Notes under the pieces: generated by a model
What the model was told of the DNA's origin: nothing
The model's input: the letters and a program-made list of their open reading frames with translations, nothing else
Databases searched by the model: none
In this document: positions 1 to 7,767 of the stretch, piece by piece
Layout: each line of letters opens with the position of its first letter
Numbering within the stretch: position 1 is the first letter of the stretch
NCBI GenBank assembly: GCA_013288145.1
Contig: JABDCJ010000026.1
Location: 8,401-35,508 of the forward strand
Direction of reading: 5' to 3'
Source: Nitrososphaerota archaeon
GTDB taxonomy: Archaea; Thermoproteota; Nitrososphaeria; Nitrososphaerales; CADDZS01
DNA: 27,108 nt
Program-made: the position numbers and the translations under genes

Positions 1-505
1 TCTCTGCCAGTTTCTCCATGTCTCTCCGAGCCAGTTTCATTCCCGTGGGGTTGTTTGAATTTGTAAGAATGAGCATCTTTGTGTTCTTCGAGATTGCACT
101 CTCCATTTCTCCGATGTCAAGTGCGAAAGAATTATCGAAATTTGTCTCCACTTTCTTTACCCTCGCTCCAAGAACCTTCGGTACCATGAATTCAGTTGGG
201 TAATTCGGCATCGGAATTACCACTTCATCGTTTGGTTTCAAGAAGGTTGCAAAGATCAAAAATAGAGCCAGAGTGCAACCACCAGCTGCTGCTACTTCTT
301 TCGAAGGGACATCATACGCTCTACCGATCGATTCCTCAAGCTTCAATGCTTTGTTTCGTTTGAACTCATCATAGGTAAGTTCGATACCCATGTCTTTCAG
401 GCTGGGCGGGTCAAGACCTGTAGAAACTAAGTCATGCTTTGCTTTGGAAATGTTCTGAACGATCCAGTCTATGAGCTTAAAGTCCTCTTGAGCAGTGAAC
501 GACAT
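1..505 (-). CDS. PLP-dependent aminotransferase class I/II, N-terminal part (cut by window edge)
   Basis: Only the first 168 codons lie in the window; the PLP lysine and C-terminal domain are beyond base 1. The start is ATG at 505-503. It is preceded by a purine-rich GAGAGGAT stretch that may act as a ribosome binding site. Visible family features are a Gly-Gly turn after AAAGGCTLAL (residues 72-81), which precedes the cofactor-binding helix, the segment VVIPMPNYPTEF (95-106), and the NNPTG motif (151-155) typical of fold-type I aminotransferases. The gene begins 69 bases after the solute-binding protein gene on the same strand and has no clear TATA box of its own, so the two are probably cotranscribed. 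An amino-acid or keto-acid substrate is expected; which one cannot be told. Confidence 0.88.
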   Translation of the reverse strand, partial: MSFTAQEDFKLIDWIVQNISKAKHDLVSTGLDPPSLKDMGIELTYDEFKRNKALKLEESIGRAYDVPSKEVAAAGGCTLALFLIFATFLKPNDEVVIPMPNYPTEFMVPKVLGARVKKVETNFDNSFALDIGEMESAISKNTKMLILTNSNNPTGMKLARRDMEKLAE

Positions 506-574
506 GATCCAGATCCTCTCTAGTTGCTGGTTGGAGTACCTTCCTAAGATTGAAGCAGTAGAAAAGTTACACTG

Positions 575-2620
575 TCATCCAAAGGTGACAGTGTTCAGAA
601 TCGGACCCACTGCAGCTCCAGTAAACGCCGGATCTACCATAAATCCCTTGATGGTTCCCGTCTTCCATACAATGGAGCCTCCAGCAGGCAACCATGGATG
701 CAATACACCAACCCACACATATGGCACGTCGTTGTAGATCTGTTTTTGCGCCGCGGTGCACAGATTTAGAATCTGGGTCAGGTTTCCAGTGTTGGTAAAG
801 CTGTTGACACATTTTTGGACAACTGGATTGGAATAGTCAGCCCAGTTGATCGTCGCATTGTTCACAAAGGAGAACCAGGCGTCAGCTGGAGTTGGGAGAT
901 TCGGAGCATAGCCATTTCCTCCCAACGCCAACGAAAGTTGCGGCCTAAGATTAGGGCAAACACAGCCATACGCGGTGTAGTATTGCGAAGGAGTCTGAAC
1001 CTCAATATTGACATTGATTCCAAGTTGCGCTAAATCGCCCTGGATGACCTGAGCAGCATTCAAACATCCTTGGCAGCCTGATAGAGTGGTCATGGCAAAG
1101 GTTGGGAACTTTGAAGTGTCGATTCCAGCGCTCTTCAGTATTTGCTGGGCCTCCGTTATGTTATACTGATAGGGAGTCAGGTTCCCCAGATTGTAGAACT
1201 GTCCGTAAGTAGGATACTCTGGACCAACAAACGGGACGAGATGCCCCAGGTAGGCTTTGACTGAGATATCTGTGAAATTAATTGCGTGCGAGATCGCCTG
1301 TCTGACCGCAGTAATATTGGTGGGATATCCCAGGACGTTCAGACCGAGAAAAACTATCGAGCCTATGAACGGAGGCGAGTTGTAGTAGGAGTATTGCGGG
1401 TTGTTGATCAGGTTCCAGTCGCTTTGCTGAATGTCCGCCATCTGAACCTTCCCTGATGAAAGATCTGTGTAGCGAGCGAGATCGTCCACGACCTGGTTGA
1501 CCACGATGTTCTTGGCGTGTCCAGGGTCGAAAATCGGAACCACATTTAGTTGAGCAGCAGTCCAGTTAGCCGCCCAATAGTTAGGGTCTTGTTTCATTGT
1601 CACGTAGCTTTCACCGCCACCGACACCGGTTACAATGTAGGGGCCAGTTCCGGGCACCGGGGTTTGCTGGAAAGCAGAATTTAGAGCGGTCGGCGTTCCA
1701 AAGCCGCCATGTTGCAATACAAACTGCACGTCATAGCACTCCCCGTTGGCTACCACCTGAGTTCCGGGGAACCAGATGAAGGGAGAGCTGAGATGGAACA
1801 CGAGCTGGTAGGGTCCGGTTGCATAAATCGGCCAAGAGGAGTTTTGCATCATAGCAAGTGCCTGTCCTGTTGGATTGATCAATCCGCTCTGATTCAGTAG
1901 GGCGATCGAAGCCGGGCCAAAGTGAACTGATGACATGTTGAAAACTGGATAGCCGAACATCCAGTTAGAAGAATTCGTAGATAGATAATAAAAGCCGTAA
2001 TCTTCAGCCCAGACCTGATAGGCGTTGAATGCGTCTCCATTGGAAAAGTGAACATTGTTTCTTAGATTGAAAGTGTAAGTTGTGCCGTCTGGTGAAACGG
2101 TCCAGTTTAGCGCGAGACCAGGCAAATACTCGTTGAGATTCTTTGAGAATTCTGAGGTCTGATTTATCGTAACCAGCGGTTGATAAACCGCGTACTGTAG
2201 CCAGTAGTTCCAAGTCAGTCCGTTGTTAAGATCTAACGGAGAGGTGCCGCCGCTATTAGAACCAAAATAGGAATCATAAGTCAGAGTATTGATCGTAGAA
2301 TTACCCGAGGTCGAGCTAGCACTGCTCGTCGTCGAGGAAGAACTAGACGATGAAGGGGTTGAAGAAGATGAGGAGCTACTACTCGATGATGAAGATTGGG
2401 AAGACGATGACGATGTGGGCGAAATTGTACTTGAAGAACTTGAGCTGGGAATACTGGACTGCGATGATGAGCTTGAACTAGAGCTGCTCGAACTTGAAGT
2501 AGTGGTTGTTGATGAGGTGCTCTGGGCAAGCAATGCGTAAGCTCCCCCGGCGATGATCACTACAATTATGACGACGATTATTGCAATACGGACAGTTGAA
2601 ATTGCCCTTTTCAATGACAA
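575..2620 (-). CDS. ABC transporter substrate-binding protein, family 5, N-terminally membrane-anchored
   Basis: An extracytoplasmic solute receptor of the SBP_bac_5 (peptide/nickel/oligosaccharide) type, 681 residues. Order: short basic N-terminus, one hydrophobic helix (about 11-32), a Ser/Thr linker (about 34-109, almost pure Ser in places), then the binding domain from about 110. The domain has the family pattern of a PGLALNWTVSPDG strand followed by FNLRNNVHFSNGD. Many NxS/T sequons are present, as is usual for archaeal surface proteins. Cysteine pairs (SGCQGC, and two Cys flanking NSFTNTGNLTQILNL) may form disulfides. A TAA lies two codons before the TTG start, which limits the start to this TTG or a second TTG two codons later. 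It is closely related to the 24763-26796 protein, and both end NTVTFG. No permease or ATPase gene is nearby, so the partner is unknown. Confidence 0.93.
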   Translation of the reverse strand: MSLKRAISTVRIAIIVVIIVVIIAGGAYALLAQSTSSTTTTSSSSSSSSSSSSQSSIPSSSSSSTISPTSSSSSQSSSSSSSSSSSSTPSSSSSSSTTSSASSTSGNSTINTLTYDSYFGSNSGGTSPLDLNNGLTWNYWLQYAVYQPLVTINQTSEFSKNLNEYLPGLALNWTVSPDGTTYTFNLRNNVHFSNGDAFNAYQVWAEDYGFYYLSTNSSNWMFGYPVFNMSSVHFGPASIALLNQSGLINPTGQALAMMQNSSWPIYATGPYQLVFHLSSPFIWFPGTQVVANGECYDVQFVLQHGGFGTPTALNSAFQQTPVPGTGPYIVTGVGGGESYVTMKQDPNYWAANWTAAQLNVVPIFDPGHAKNIVVNQVVDDLARYTDLSSGKVQMADIQQSDWNLINNPQYSYYNSPPFIGSIVFLGLNVLGYPTNITAVRQAISHAINFTDISVKAYLGHLVPFVGPEYPTYGQFYNLGNLTPYQYNITEAQQILKSAGIDTSKFPTFAMTTLSGCQGCLNAAQVIQGDLAQLGINVNIEVQTPSQYYTAYGCVCPNLRPQLSLALGGNGYAPNLPTPADAWFSFVNNATINWADYSNPVVQKCVNSFTNTGNLTQILNLCTAAQKQIYNDVPYVWVGVLHPWLPAGGSIVWKTGTIKGFMVDPAFTGAAVGPILNTVTFG

Positions 2621-2656
2621 ATGTTAGTTCTAAATTTTCTCCCAACAGCCACGGAT

Positions 2657-2664
2657 CTAATAAA
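2657..2664 (-). promoter_or_regulatory. TATA-like box for the solute-binding protein gene
   Basis: Reads TTTATTAG on the minus strand. It lies about 40 bases upstream of the TTG start, so transcription would begin roughly 15 bases before the gene. Placement follows the usual archaeal TATA-to-start distance of about 25 bases; no transcript data are available. Confidence 0.4.
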
Positions 2665-2774
2665 TCTTTGGCGATATTGCAATCCAAGATCTTACTTTGG
2701 AAACGCCTAAAGAAATGTTAGAGAACCGTTGTCATGATCCAAGAAAAATGCTACCGACTCTTTTACTCACTAAA

Positions 2775-2784
2775 AGCATATACG
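2775..2784 (+). promoter_or_regulatory. TATA-like box for the dehydratase gene pair
   Basis: AGCATATACG is centred about 30 bases before the ATG at 2811, which predicts a leader of only a few bases. It lies in the divergent region shared with the solute-binding protein gene. Confidence 0.4.
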
Positions 2785-2810
2785 AGAACTGACAACTGAC
2801 GGGATTCCTG

Positions 2811-3965
2811 ATGAAGATCAAAGCTGTACAGACGTATATCGTCAGAGCATCGCTCAGAAATTATCTCCTTATCGAGCTTGAAACGGACTCCGGCATGGTT
2901 GGCCTAGGGGAAGCGACGGTCGAAGGCAGAGAGAAGACCGTTGAAGCCGCAGTAAAAGAAAACGCCCGGTATTTGGTCGGAAAAGATTCGCGCAATATCG
3001 AGGAACACTGGCAAGCGATGTACAAGGGAGCCTTTTGGAGAGGTGGTCCGATTTTGAATTCCGCAATCAGCGGGATAGAGATGGCGCTTTGGGATCTACT
3101 GGGCAAGGAACTTGGAGTACCTGTTCATCAGCTCCTTGGTGGTCGGTGCAGAAATAAAATTAGGGCATACACCTGGCCAGATGGAAACACGATTGAAGAA
3201 AAAATTGAGAGTGCGAAAAATTTCGTGCGAAACATGGGGTTTACTGCAATAAAATTTGCCCCCTATACATCTATTGAGGGCGATATGAACTCTGAATCTA
3301 ACCTATCGAGGTCAGCGCTTGCTGATGCCGCGGAAAGAGTCAGGATGATGAGGGAAGCTCTTGGAGACGGAATCGATATTCTAGTAGATTTTCATGGTCG
3401 GCCGACTCTCCCAGAAACGACAAGACTTGCGCAAGAAATTGAAAAATATCATCCCTTTTTCATCGAAGAGCCACTCCCTCCAGAGAATATCGATGCAATG
3501 AGAATGGTTAGAGACTCGACAGCCATTCCGATCGCAACGGGAGAAAGGCTCTTCACGAAATTTGGCTTTAGAGAGCTGCTTGAGAAAAATGCCTGTCAAA
3601 TCATTCAGCCGGACTTGTGCCATGCCGGCGGAATACTTGAAGGAAAGAAGATTGCCGCGATGGCTGAATGTTATTTCGTTCAGGTCGCTCCGCACAATCC
3701 GCTCAGTCCAGTATCGACTGCAGCTTGTCTGAATCTGGATTCTTGCATCCCCAATTTCTGCATCCAGGAGTGCGTCGTCGCCGATCTGGAGTACAAGAAA
3801 AGATTAATCAAGAATAGTCCGGAAATCCACGATGGGTATTTTTACGTACCCTCCAAACCCGGGCTTGGCGTGGAGCTGAACCATGATGCGATTAGTGAAC
3901 GACCATACGAAGCCAGCGATCTTCCCAGAATGAGGAGGGAAGATGGAAGCGTTTCAGAATGGTGA
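2811..3965 (+). CDS. Enolase-superfamily sugar-acid dehydratase, D-galactonate dehydratase-like
   Basis: A mandelate racemase/muconate lactonizing enzyme family protein of 384 residues. It has an N-terminal capping domain (1-115) ending in SAISGIEMALWDLLGK, followed by a beta-barrel domain. The active-site set is complete: Asp193 and His195 (VDFHGR), Glu219 (IEEP), Glu245 (TGER), Asp268, His295 (APHN) and Glu320 (IQE). These positions all sit ten residues beyond the metal ligands and catalytic histidines recalled for E. coli D-galactonate dehydratase (Asp183, His185, Glu209, Glu235, His285, Glu310), which is strong support for that reaction type. The likely role is dehydration of an aldonate to a 2-keto-3-deoxy acid with Mg2+. 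It is followed by a second superfamily member. An archaeal gluconate/galactonate dehydratase with broad specificity is an alternative. Confidence 0.9.
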   Translation: MKIKAVQTYIVRASLRNYLLIELETDSGMVGLGEATVEGREKTVEAAVKENARYLVGKDSRNIEEHWQAMYKGAFWRGGPILNSAISGIEMALWDLLGKELGVPVHQLLGGRCRNKIRAYTWPDGNTIEEKIESAKNFVRNMGFTAIKFAPYTSIEGDMNSESNLSRSALADAAERVRMMREALGDGIDILVDFHGRPTLPETTRLAQEIEKYHPFFIEEPLPPENIDAMRMVRDSTAIPIATGERLFTKFGFRELLEKNACQIIQPDLCHAGGILEGKKIAAMAECYFVQVAPHNPLSPVSTAACLNLDSCIPNFCIQECVVADLEYKKRLIKNSPEIHDGYFYVPSKPGLGVELNHDAISERPYEASDLPRMRREDGSVSEW

Positions 3966-3993
3966 GACAGTCAACCAGACGGAATACATCAAA

Positions 3994-5175
3994 ATGAAAA
4001 TCAAAGACCTCAAAGCGATTAATTTTCCTCCAGGTCTCCTCCTGCGAATTGAAACAGATGAAGGGATCTATGGATATAGTGAGGCATTTTGCCCTAAAGA
4101 GCATGTTCTCAGTCTGAAACCGCTGATCGTGGGGCAGGACCCGACAAACGTAGAAAATGTGATGAGGAGGATCCGACATAAGGGAGGCTTCAAACCCTGG
4201 GGCGCTGGAGCTAGCGGCATAGAGGTTGCCCTTTGGGACATTGCAAGTAAAGTCGCGGGATTGCCAGTTTACAAACTCCTTGGCGGAAAAGTGAGGGATG
4301 CAGTTCGCGTCTATTGCGATTGCGGTGCGGGAATTGAAGGTGATGGTCAAGACTATTCGATTGAAGGCTACGTCAGAAACGTAGAACGAAAGAAAAAGCA
4401 GCGAGAACATTTCTCGATTCTGAAATTCGATATCGGCTTCCATGGAAGCGAGGGAGGATTGCTCCAAAGTGCACCTAACAGGGTTTACGAGGCAGATAGA
4501 GATTATCCTACGCAGGGACACATGACAGAAGAGGGAATTGATTATCAGATCAAGGTCGTGGCGGCGCTCAAGGAATGTCTCGGCACGGAAATTGGACTTG
4601 CACTTGATTGTGGTCCAGGACTGAGTCTTCCATCAGCAACCATACTGGCGAAGAAATTGGAACAATTCAATCTCGCTTGGGCTGAGGACATGCTAACTGG
4701 AGATATGAACCCCTATGTAGATGCAGATTCTTACTTTGCACTCAGCTCCACTACCACAACTCCAACATTGACAGGAGAACAAATCTATCTGAGGCAGGGC
4801 TTTAGGGATCTCGTAGAAAAACGCGCCGTTGATTTTGTCTCGCCGGATATTTGTGATGCCGGAGGAATGATGGAGACAAAGTGGATAGGAGAGTTCGCGG
4901 ATCTTTTTGGAATCTTAATTGCGCCGCATAACTACGGCCATGCTATCGAGTTTATGGCAAATGTGCACGTCGGAGCGGTGCTACCGAGAAATTTTGTAGC
5001 ATTCGAATTTCATAGGTCGGATGAACCCTGGTGGATGGACATCATAAAGGGAGTCGAAAAGCCGCTGATCAAAGATGGACATGTTACAGTACCGGATACT
5101 CCGGGTCTTGGATTCGAACTAGACGAGAGAGCTGTAACGAAACATCTACCCGAGGGAGAGAGATTCTTCGAATGA
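3994..5175 (+). CDS. Enolase-superfamily (mandelate racemase/MLE) enzyme, second copy
   Basis: The reading frame is open from an ATG at 3943, but the family N-terminus fits the ATG at 3994 (MKIKDLKAINFPPGLLLRIETDEG), which gives 393 residues and a 28-base gap after the first dehydratase instead of a 23-base overlap. Metal ligands (numbered from 3994) are Asp205 (ALDCGPG), Glu231 (WAED) and Glu262 (TGEQ); Asp285 and His312 (APHN) form the usual Asp-His dyad. A KFD motif (144-146) occupies the place of the KxK base motif. The insert between the capping domain and barrel is longer than in the first copy, and the His of the galactonate type is absent (Asp205 is followed by Cys-Gly), so the substrate differs. 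It is probably cotranscribed with the upstream gene as part of sugar-acid catabolism. Substrate unknown. Confidence 0.87.
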   Translation: MKIKDLKAINFPPGLLLRIETDEGIYGYSEAFCPKEHVLSLKPLIVGQDPTNVENVMRRIRHKGGFKPWGAGASGIEVALWDIASKVAGLPVYKLLGGKVRDAVRVYCDCGAGIEGDGQDYSIEGYVRNVERKKKQREHFSILKFDIGFHGSEGGLLQSAPNRVYEADRDYPTQGHMTEEGIDYQIKVVAALKECLGTEIGLALDCGPGLSLPSATILAKKLEQFNLAWAEDMLTGDMNPYVDADSYFALSSTTTTPTLTGEQIYLRQGFRDLVEKRAVDFVSPDICDAGGMMETKWIGEFADLFGILIAPHNYGHAIEFMANVHVGAVLPRNFVAFEFHRSDEPWWMDIIKGVEKPLIKDGHVTVPDTPGLGFELDERAVTKHLPEGERFFE

Positions 5176-5188
5176 ATCTCTTCAAGAA

Positions 5189-6214
5189 TTAGGGCGTAAG
5201 TACGATCCGGTTCGGGCTACCTTGCTGAGATCTAAGAATATCTACCGCTTTATCCGCTTCGGACAACTTCATTCGACTGGAGATCGATTTTGAAACATCA
5301 ATTCGTTTCGCGCCCATAAGGCTTAGGACCGTCATCATCTGGCTTCGTGTGTGGTTGTTAACGGCCTTCAGGTGAGATCCCTTCCCAAGGAAATCCAGGG
5401 CGTCGATTTCGATCTTTGAGCCCGAAATACCAACCATCACCGCGGTTCCTCCAATTTTTGTCGAGCGAATCATTTGTTCGATAGTTGGCTTCAGTCCAAT
5501 GTACTCGAACGCAACATCTACACCTTCACCATTCGTGAGTCTCCTGATTCCTTCCACCGGATCTTCCTCTCGAGAGTTGATTACATAGTCCGCACCGCTT
5601 TGTTTCGCTCTTTCCAGTTTGTTTTGATCAATGTCGACAACAATTATTGGAGATGCGCCAAAATATCTCGACCACTGTAACCCGTTGAAACCCACGCCGC
5701 CCATTCCGATTATGGCTACGCTATTTCCTGCCTTCACTTCACCCGCGAGATTTGCGTGAAAAGCTGTCACAACGGCGCAGCCAGCGAGAGCTGCCTCGGC
5801 AAACGGAACGTTATCCGGTAGTTTTAGAACAGATCTTGAATGGACAACCAGGTACTCGGCCCATGTTCCATCGAGATTGAATCCCAGATTCCGCTGCTTT
5901 ATGCAAAGATTTTCTCTTCCGGTTACGCAATAGATGCACTCGCCGCAGACCTGGACGTAAAAAATTCCAACGCGATCGCCTTTTTTCACGTTCGTCACAT
6001 CTTCGCCGACCTGTTCAACGATACCGGAGCCTTCGTGCCCCATGGTCACTGGAAGGTTATCAATAGCAAAGGTTCCCAAAATCATGTGGAGATCCGAGCG
6101 ACAAACGCCAATTCCCTGGATTTTCACCAAAACATCGTTTCGACCTACCGATGGAATAGGGACGTCCTCAAGTGTTGCGTTATCCTTCCCTTTGTAAAAC
6201 CTCGCTGCGAGCAT
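5189..6214 (-). CDS. Zinc-dependent alcohol dehydrogenase (MDR family)
   Basis: A medium-chain dehydrogenase of 341 residues. Likely catalytic zinc ligands are Cys38 (GVCRSDLH), His60-Glu61 (GHEG) and Cys146. The structural zinc site is complete at Cys90, Cys93, Cys96 and Cys104. The Rossmann motif GMGGVG is at 170-175, and an Asp at 194 at the end of the second strand (VVDID) suggests NAD(H) rather than NADP(H). The start is the ATG at 6214, with a TATA-like box about 28 bases upstream, so the mRNA may be leaderless. It converges on the enolase-superfamily gene with 13 bases between stops, and follows the epimerase gene on the same strand's 5' side. It may oxidise a sugar, polyol or aromatic alcohol from the same pathway; the substrate cannot be read from sequence. 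Confidence 0.93.
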   Translation of the reverse strand: MLAARFYKGKDNATLEDVPIPSVGRNDVLVKIQGIGVCRSDLHMILGTFAIDNLPVTMGHEGSGIVEQVGEDVTNVKKGDRVGIFYVQVCGECIYCVTGRENLCIKQRNLGFNLDGTWAEYLVVHSRSVLKLPDNVPFAEAALAGCAVVTAFHANLAGEVKAGNSVAIIGMGGVGFNGLQWSRYFGASPIIVVDIDQNKLERAKQSGADYVINSREEDPVEGIRRLTNGEGVDVAFEYIGLKPTIEQMIRSTKIGGTAVMVGISGSKIEIDALDFLGKGSHLKAVNNHTRSQMMTVLSLMGAKRIDVSKSISSRMKLSEADKAVDILRSQQGSPNRIVLTP

Positions 6215-6236
6215 TCGGAAGGAAAACCTCTCGTAA

Positions 6237-6247
6237 CTTTACATAAG
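6237..6247 (-). promoter_or_regulatory. TATA-like box for the alcohol dehydrogenase gene
   Basis: CTTATGTAAAG on the minus strand, centred about 28 bases before the ATG at 6214, fits a leaderless or nearly leaderless start. Confidence 0.4.
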
Positions 6248-6262
6248 TCTTCCTTTAGTTAG

Positions 6263-6276
6263 GCGAAAAATTTCGC
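6263..6276. repeat. Small inverted repeat upstream of the alcohol dehydrogenase promoter
   Basis: GCGAAA-AA-TTTCGC is a six-base inverted repeat with a two-base centre. It lies about 16-29 bases upstream of the TATA-like box, where an archaeal regulator could bind. It could equally be chance in AT-rich DNA. Confidence 0.3.
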
Positions 6277-6346
6277 ATAGACAGTTTTGATTCTAGAAAC
6301 GTTACAGGATCTTGATTTCAAACTATTCATTTTTCAATTTCAATAA

Positions 6347-7195
6347 TCATTGCAAATCGCGAAGATCCTTCCAGTGGTGTTTTGGCTGGAAGCCCAAAAT
6401 TCTTTTTGCCTTGCGACAATCAAAAAGTGAGGAAGTTCCCTTGATTTCTTTTCTTACTTCGGAATCAGGAAAATATTCTTGAATCAAATCCATGCTGGGG
6501 ATCTTCATGATAGTCGTGTCCGCGCCTATGTACATAGATTCGTGTCCATCGATCTCTGACTCCAAAGACAATCTGCACGCGGTAGCGGCGTCTCTAGCGT
6601 CTACAAATCCCCAGAGTGCCACCCTCCAGCTGCCAGGATCCTTCCAGATACCCGGGAGATATTTTAGATACAATTCGTCATTACCAATCCAGGTAAATCG
6701 GAGCGAAACGCAAGGAATCTCTGTCCTGCGAGTAAATGCAGCCGCGATCTCCTCCCCGACTAGCTTCGATAATCCGTAACAGTCCTGTGGTAAGTTAGGG
6801 TGGTTCTCATCGATGGGCAGATAGACTGGGGAGAATTTTCTGTATGCAAATCCAAAACCCAACACGTTGATACTGCTAGCCCAGACTACCCTTTTCAAAT
6901 TCAAACATGCAGCAGCTTCGAAGACATTGAACGTACCCATAACGTTATTTCGGAAAACGACTTCGTTGGGATTGGCACCGGGAGCTCTGATCGCTCCGAG
7001 GTGAATTATGGCATCGGAACCGCTGATGCAGCCATAGATTTGTCCCAGGTCTGAAAGGTCTGCAACAATCTGTTTGTATGGAGCATCTTTAATGATCCTC
7101 TGATCGACGCTAACCACTTCGTATCCGTGTTCGATGAGGTCTCGAACAACGAACTGCCCGAGTTCGCCTGCCCCACCGGTGACGGTAACCTTCAT
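6347..7195 (-). CDS. NAD-dependent epimerase/dehydratase (extended SDR)
   Basis: The frame is open from 7243, but the family begins with MKVTVTGGAGELG at the ATG at 7195, giving 282 residues; I use that start. The GGAGELG nucleotide loop is at 7-13. An Asp at the end of strand 2 (SVDQR) indicates NAD. SSIN and the YGLSK motif (Tyr and Lys of the catalytic triad) are present. The length and the HLGAI segment resemble UDP-sugar epimerase-like and uronate dehydrogenase-like SDRs. Because it sits between a sugar-acid dehydratase pair and a zinc dehydrogenase, sugar or uronate oxidation is a reasonable inference, but the enzyme cannot be named. The 5' flank appears to be built from a decayed gene (see 7250-7345). 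Confidence 0.85.
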   Translation of the reverse strand: MKVTVTGGAGELGQFVVRDLIEHGYEVVSVDQRIIKDAPYKQIVADLSDLGQIYGCISGSDAIIHLGAIRAPGANPNEVVFRNNVMGTFNVFEAAACLNLKRVVWASSINVLGFGFAYRKFSPVYLPIDENHPNLPQDCYGLSKLVGEEIAAAFTRRTEIPCVSLRFTWIGNDELYLKYLPGIWKDPGSWRVALWGFVDARDAATACRLSLESEIDGHESMYIGADTTIMKIPSMDLIQEYFPDSEVRKEIKGTSSLFDCRKAKRILGFQPKHHWKDLRDLQ

Positions 7196-7249
7196 TGTAT
7201 CACGATCTTGAGGAAATTTGGTTGGCTTTCGGAACACGCCCACTCTATG

Positions 7250-7345
7250 TTAGGCGATGCAGTACTTGTCAAAACCCTCGGCGAAGGAATCTCCCCACCG
7301 TATTCATCGTCGAGAGTATAGGTCATGAGAGAGACACATAGACAA
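7250..7345 (-). pseudogene. Probable relic of an enolase-superfamily (MR/MLE) gene, N-terminal part
   Basis: Translating the minus strand in two frames gives LDDEYG followed, after a one-base loss near 7295, by WGDSFAEGFDKYCIA. That reconstructs the pattern of the first beta-sheet of MR/MLE proteins, in which an acidic turn leads to G-(W/Y/L)-G-E/D and then a helix. The intact neighbours show the same pattern (TDEGIYGYSEAF and TDSGMVGLGEA). It runs into a stop codon and then the epimerase gene, so the rest of the protein is gone. The match is short and was made by eye; it could be coincidental. Confidence 0.4.
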
Positions 7346-7410
7346 CGATGATTCCGAACAATGGATTTGGAGCTTAACTTTACCAATAGAGAATCGGAGT
7401 CCTCCGGGTG

Positions 7411-7544
7411 TTACTTCAAGATATCGACTGGGCCGACTTTCTTCTTAACTCTACGAATTATTCCGCATTCTTTATAGAAATCACGACTTTTACTACTTCT
7501 TGGTTAAACCCTATACCGGCTCGAACTAGAGCGAATACCTCACG
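7411..7544 (-). pseudogene. Possible relic of an Lrp/AsnC-type RAM (ligand-binding) domain
   Basis: The minus strand reads REVFALVRAGIGFNQEVVKV followed by SIKNAE. After a frame change near 7457 it continues RRVKKKVGPVDILK and a stop. The pattern (hydrophobic strand, acceptor Gly, E-V-V helix, then G-P-x-D-I-L) is that of the RAM domain found in Lrp/AsnC regulators and in stand-alone archaeal RAM proteins. An internal TAA and the frame change make it non-functional as it stands. The call rests on pattern only. Confidence 0.35.
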
Positions 7545-7734
7545 TAGGAAAACAAGAAATTATTTCTTTCTGTTCAGATAATCGTCGCCGTAACTTTGGC
7601 CATAATGGTACATCCTTGCAGGACTAGTAAGACCGCAACAGTACCCAACTAGAACTTATGTAGGCTAAGTCAATCTCTAATTTATTATCTAAAAGCCTGA
7701 AAAGAAAACAACCATAGGTGTTTCCTTCCCTGAA

Positions 7735-7743
7735 GCTAATATC
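7735..7743 (+). promoter_or_regulatory. TATA-like box for the flavin oxidoreductase gene
   Basis: GCTAATATC is centred about 29 bases before the ATG at 7768, again implying little or no leader. The rest of 7545-7734 holds nothing I can recognise. Confidence 0.35.
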
Positions 7744-7767
7744 CAAGAATGTGAACTAAACTCTTCG

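Noticed and set aside
2285..2520. Repetitive DNA as a possible satellite or CRISPR-like array
   Set aside because: There are no regular units or spacers; the pattern is mixed serine codons in the surface-protein linker.
2289..2540. An acidic 83-codon frame opposite the Ser-rich linker
   Set aside because: The Glu/Asp/Leu/Val runs are the direct complement of the serine codon repeats and so an artefact of low complexity.
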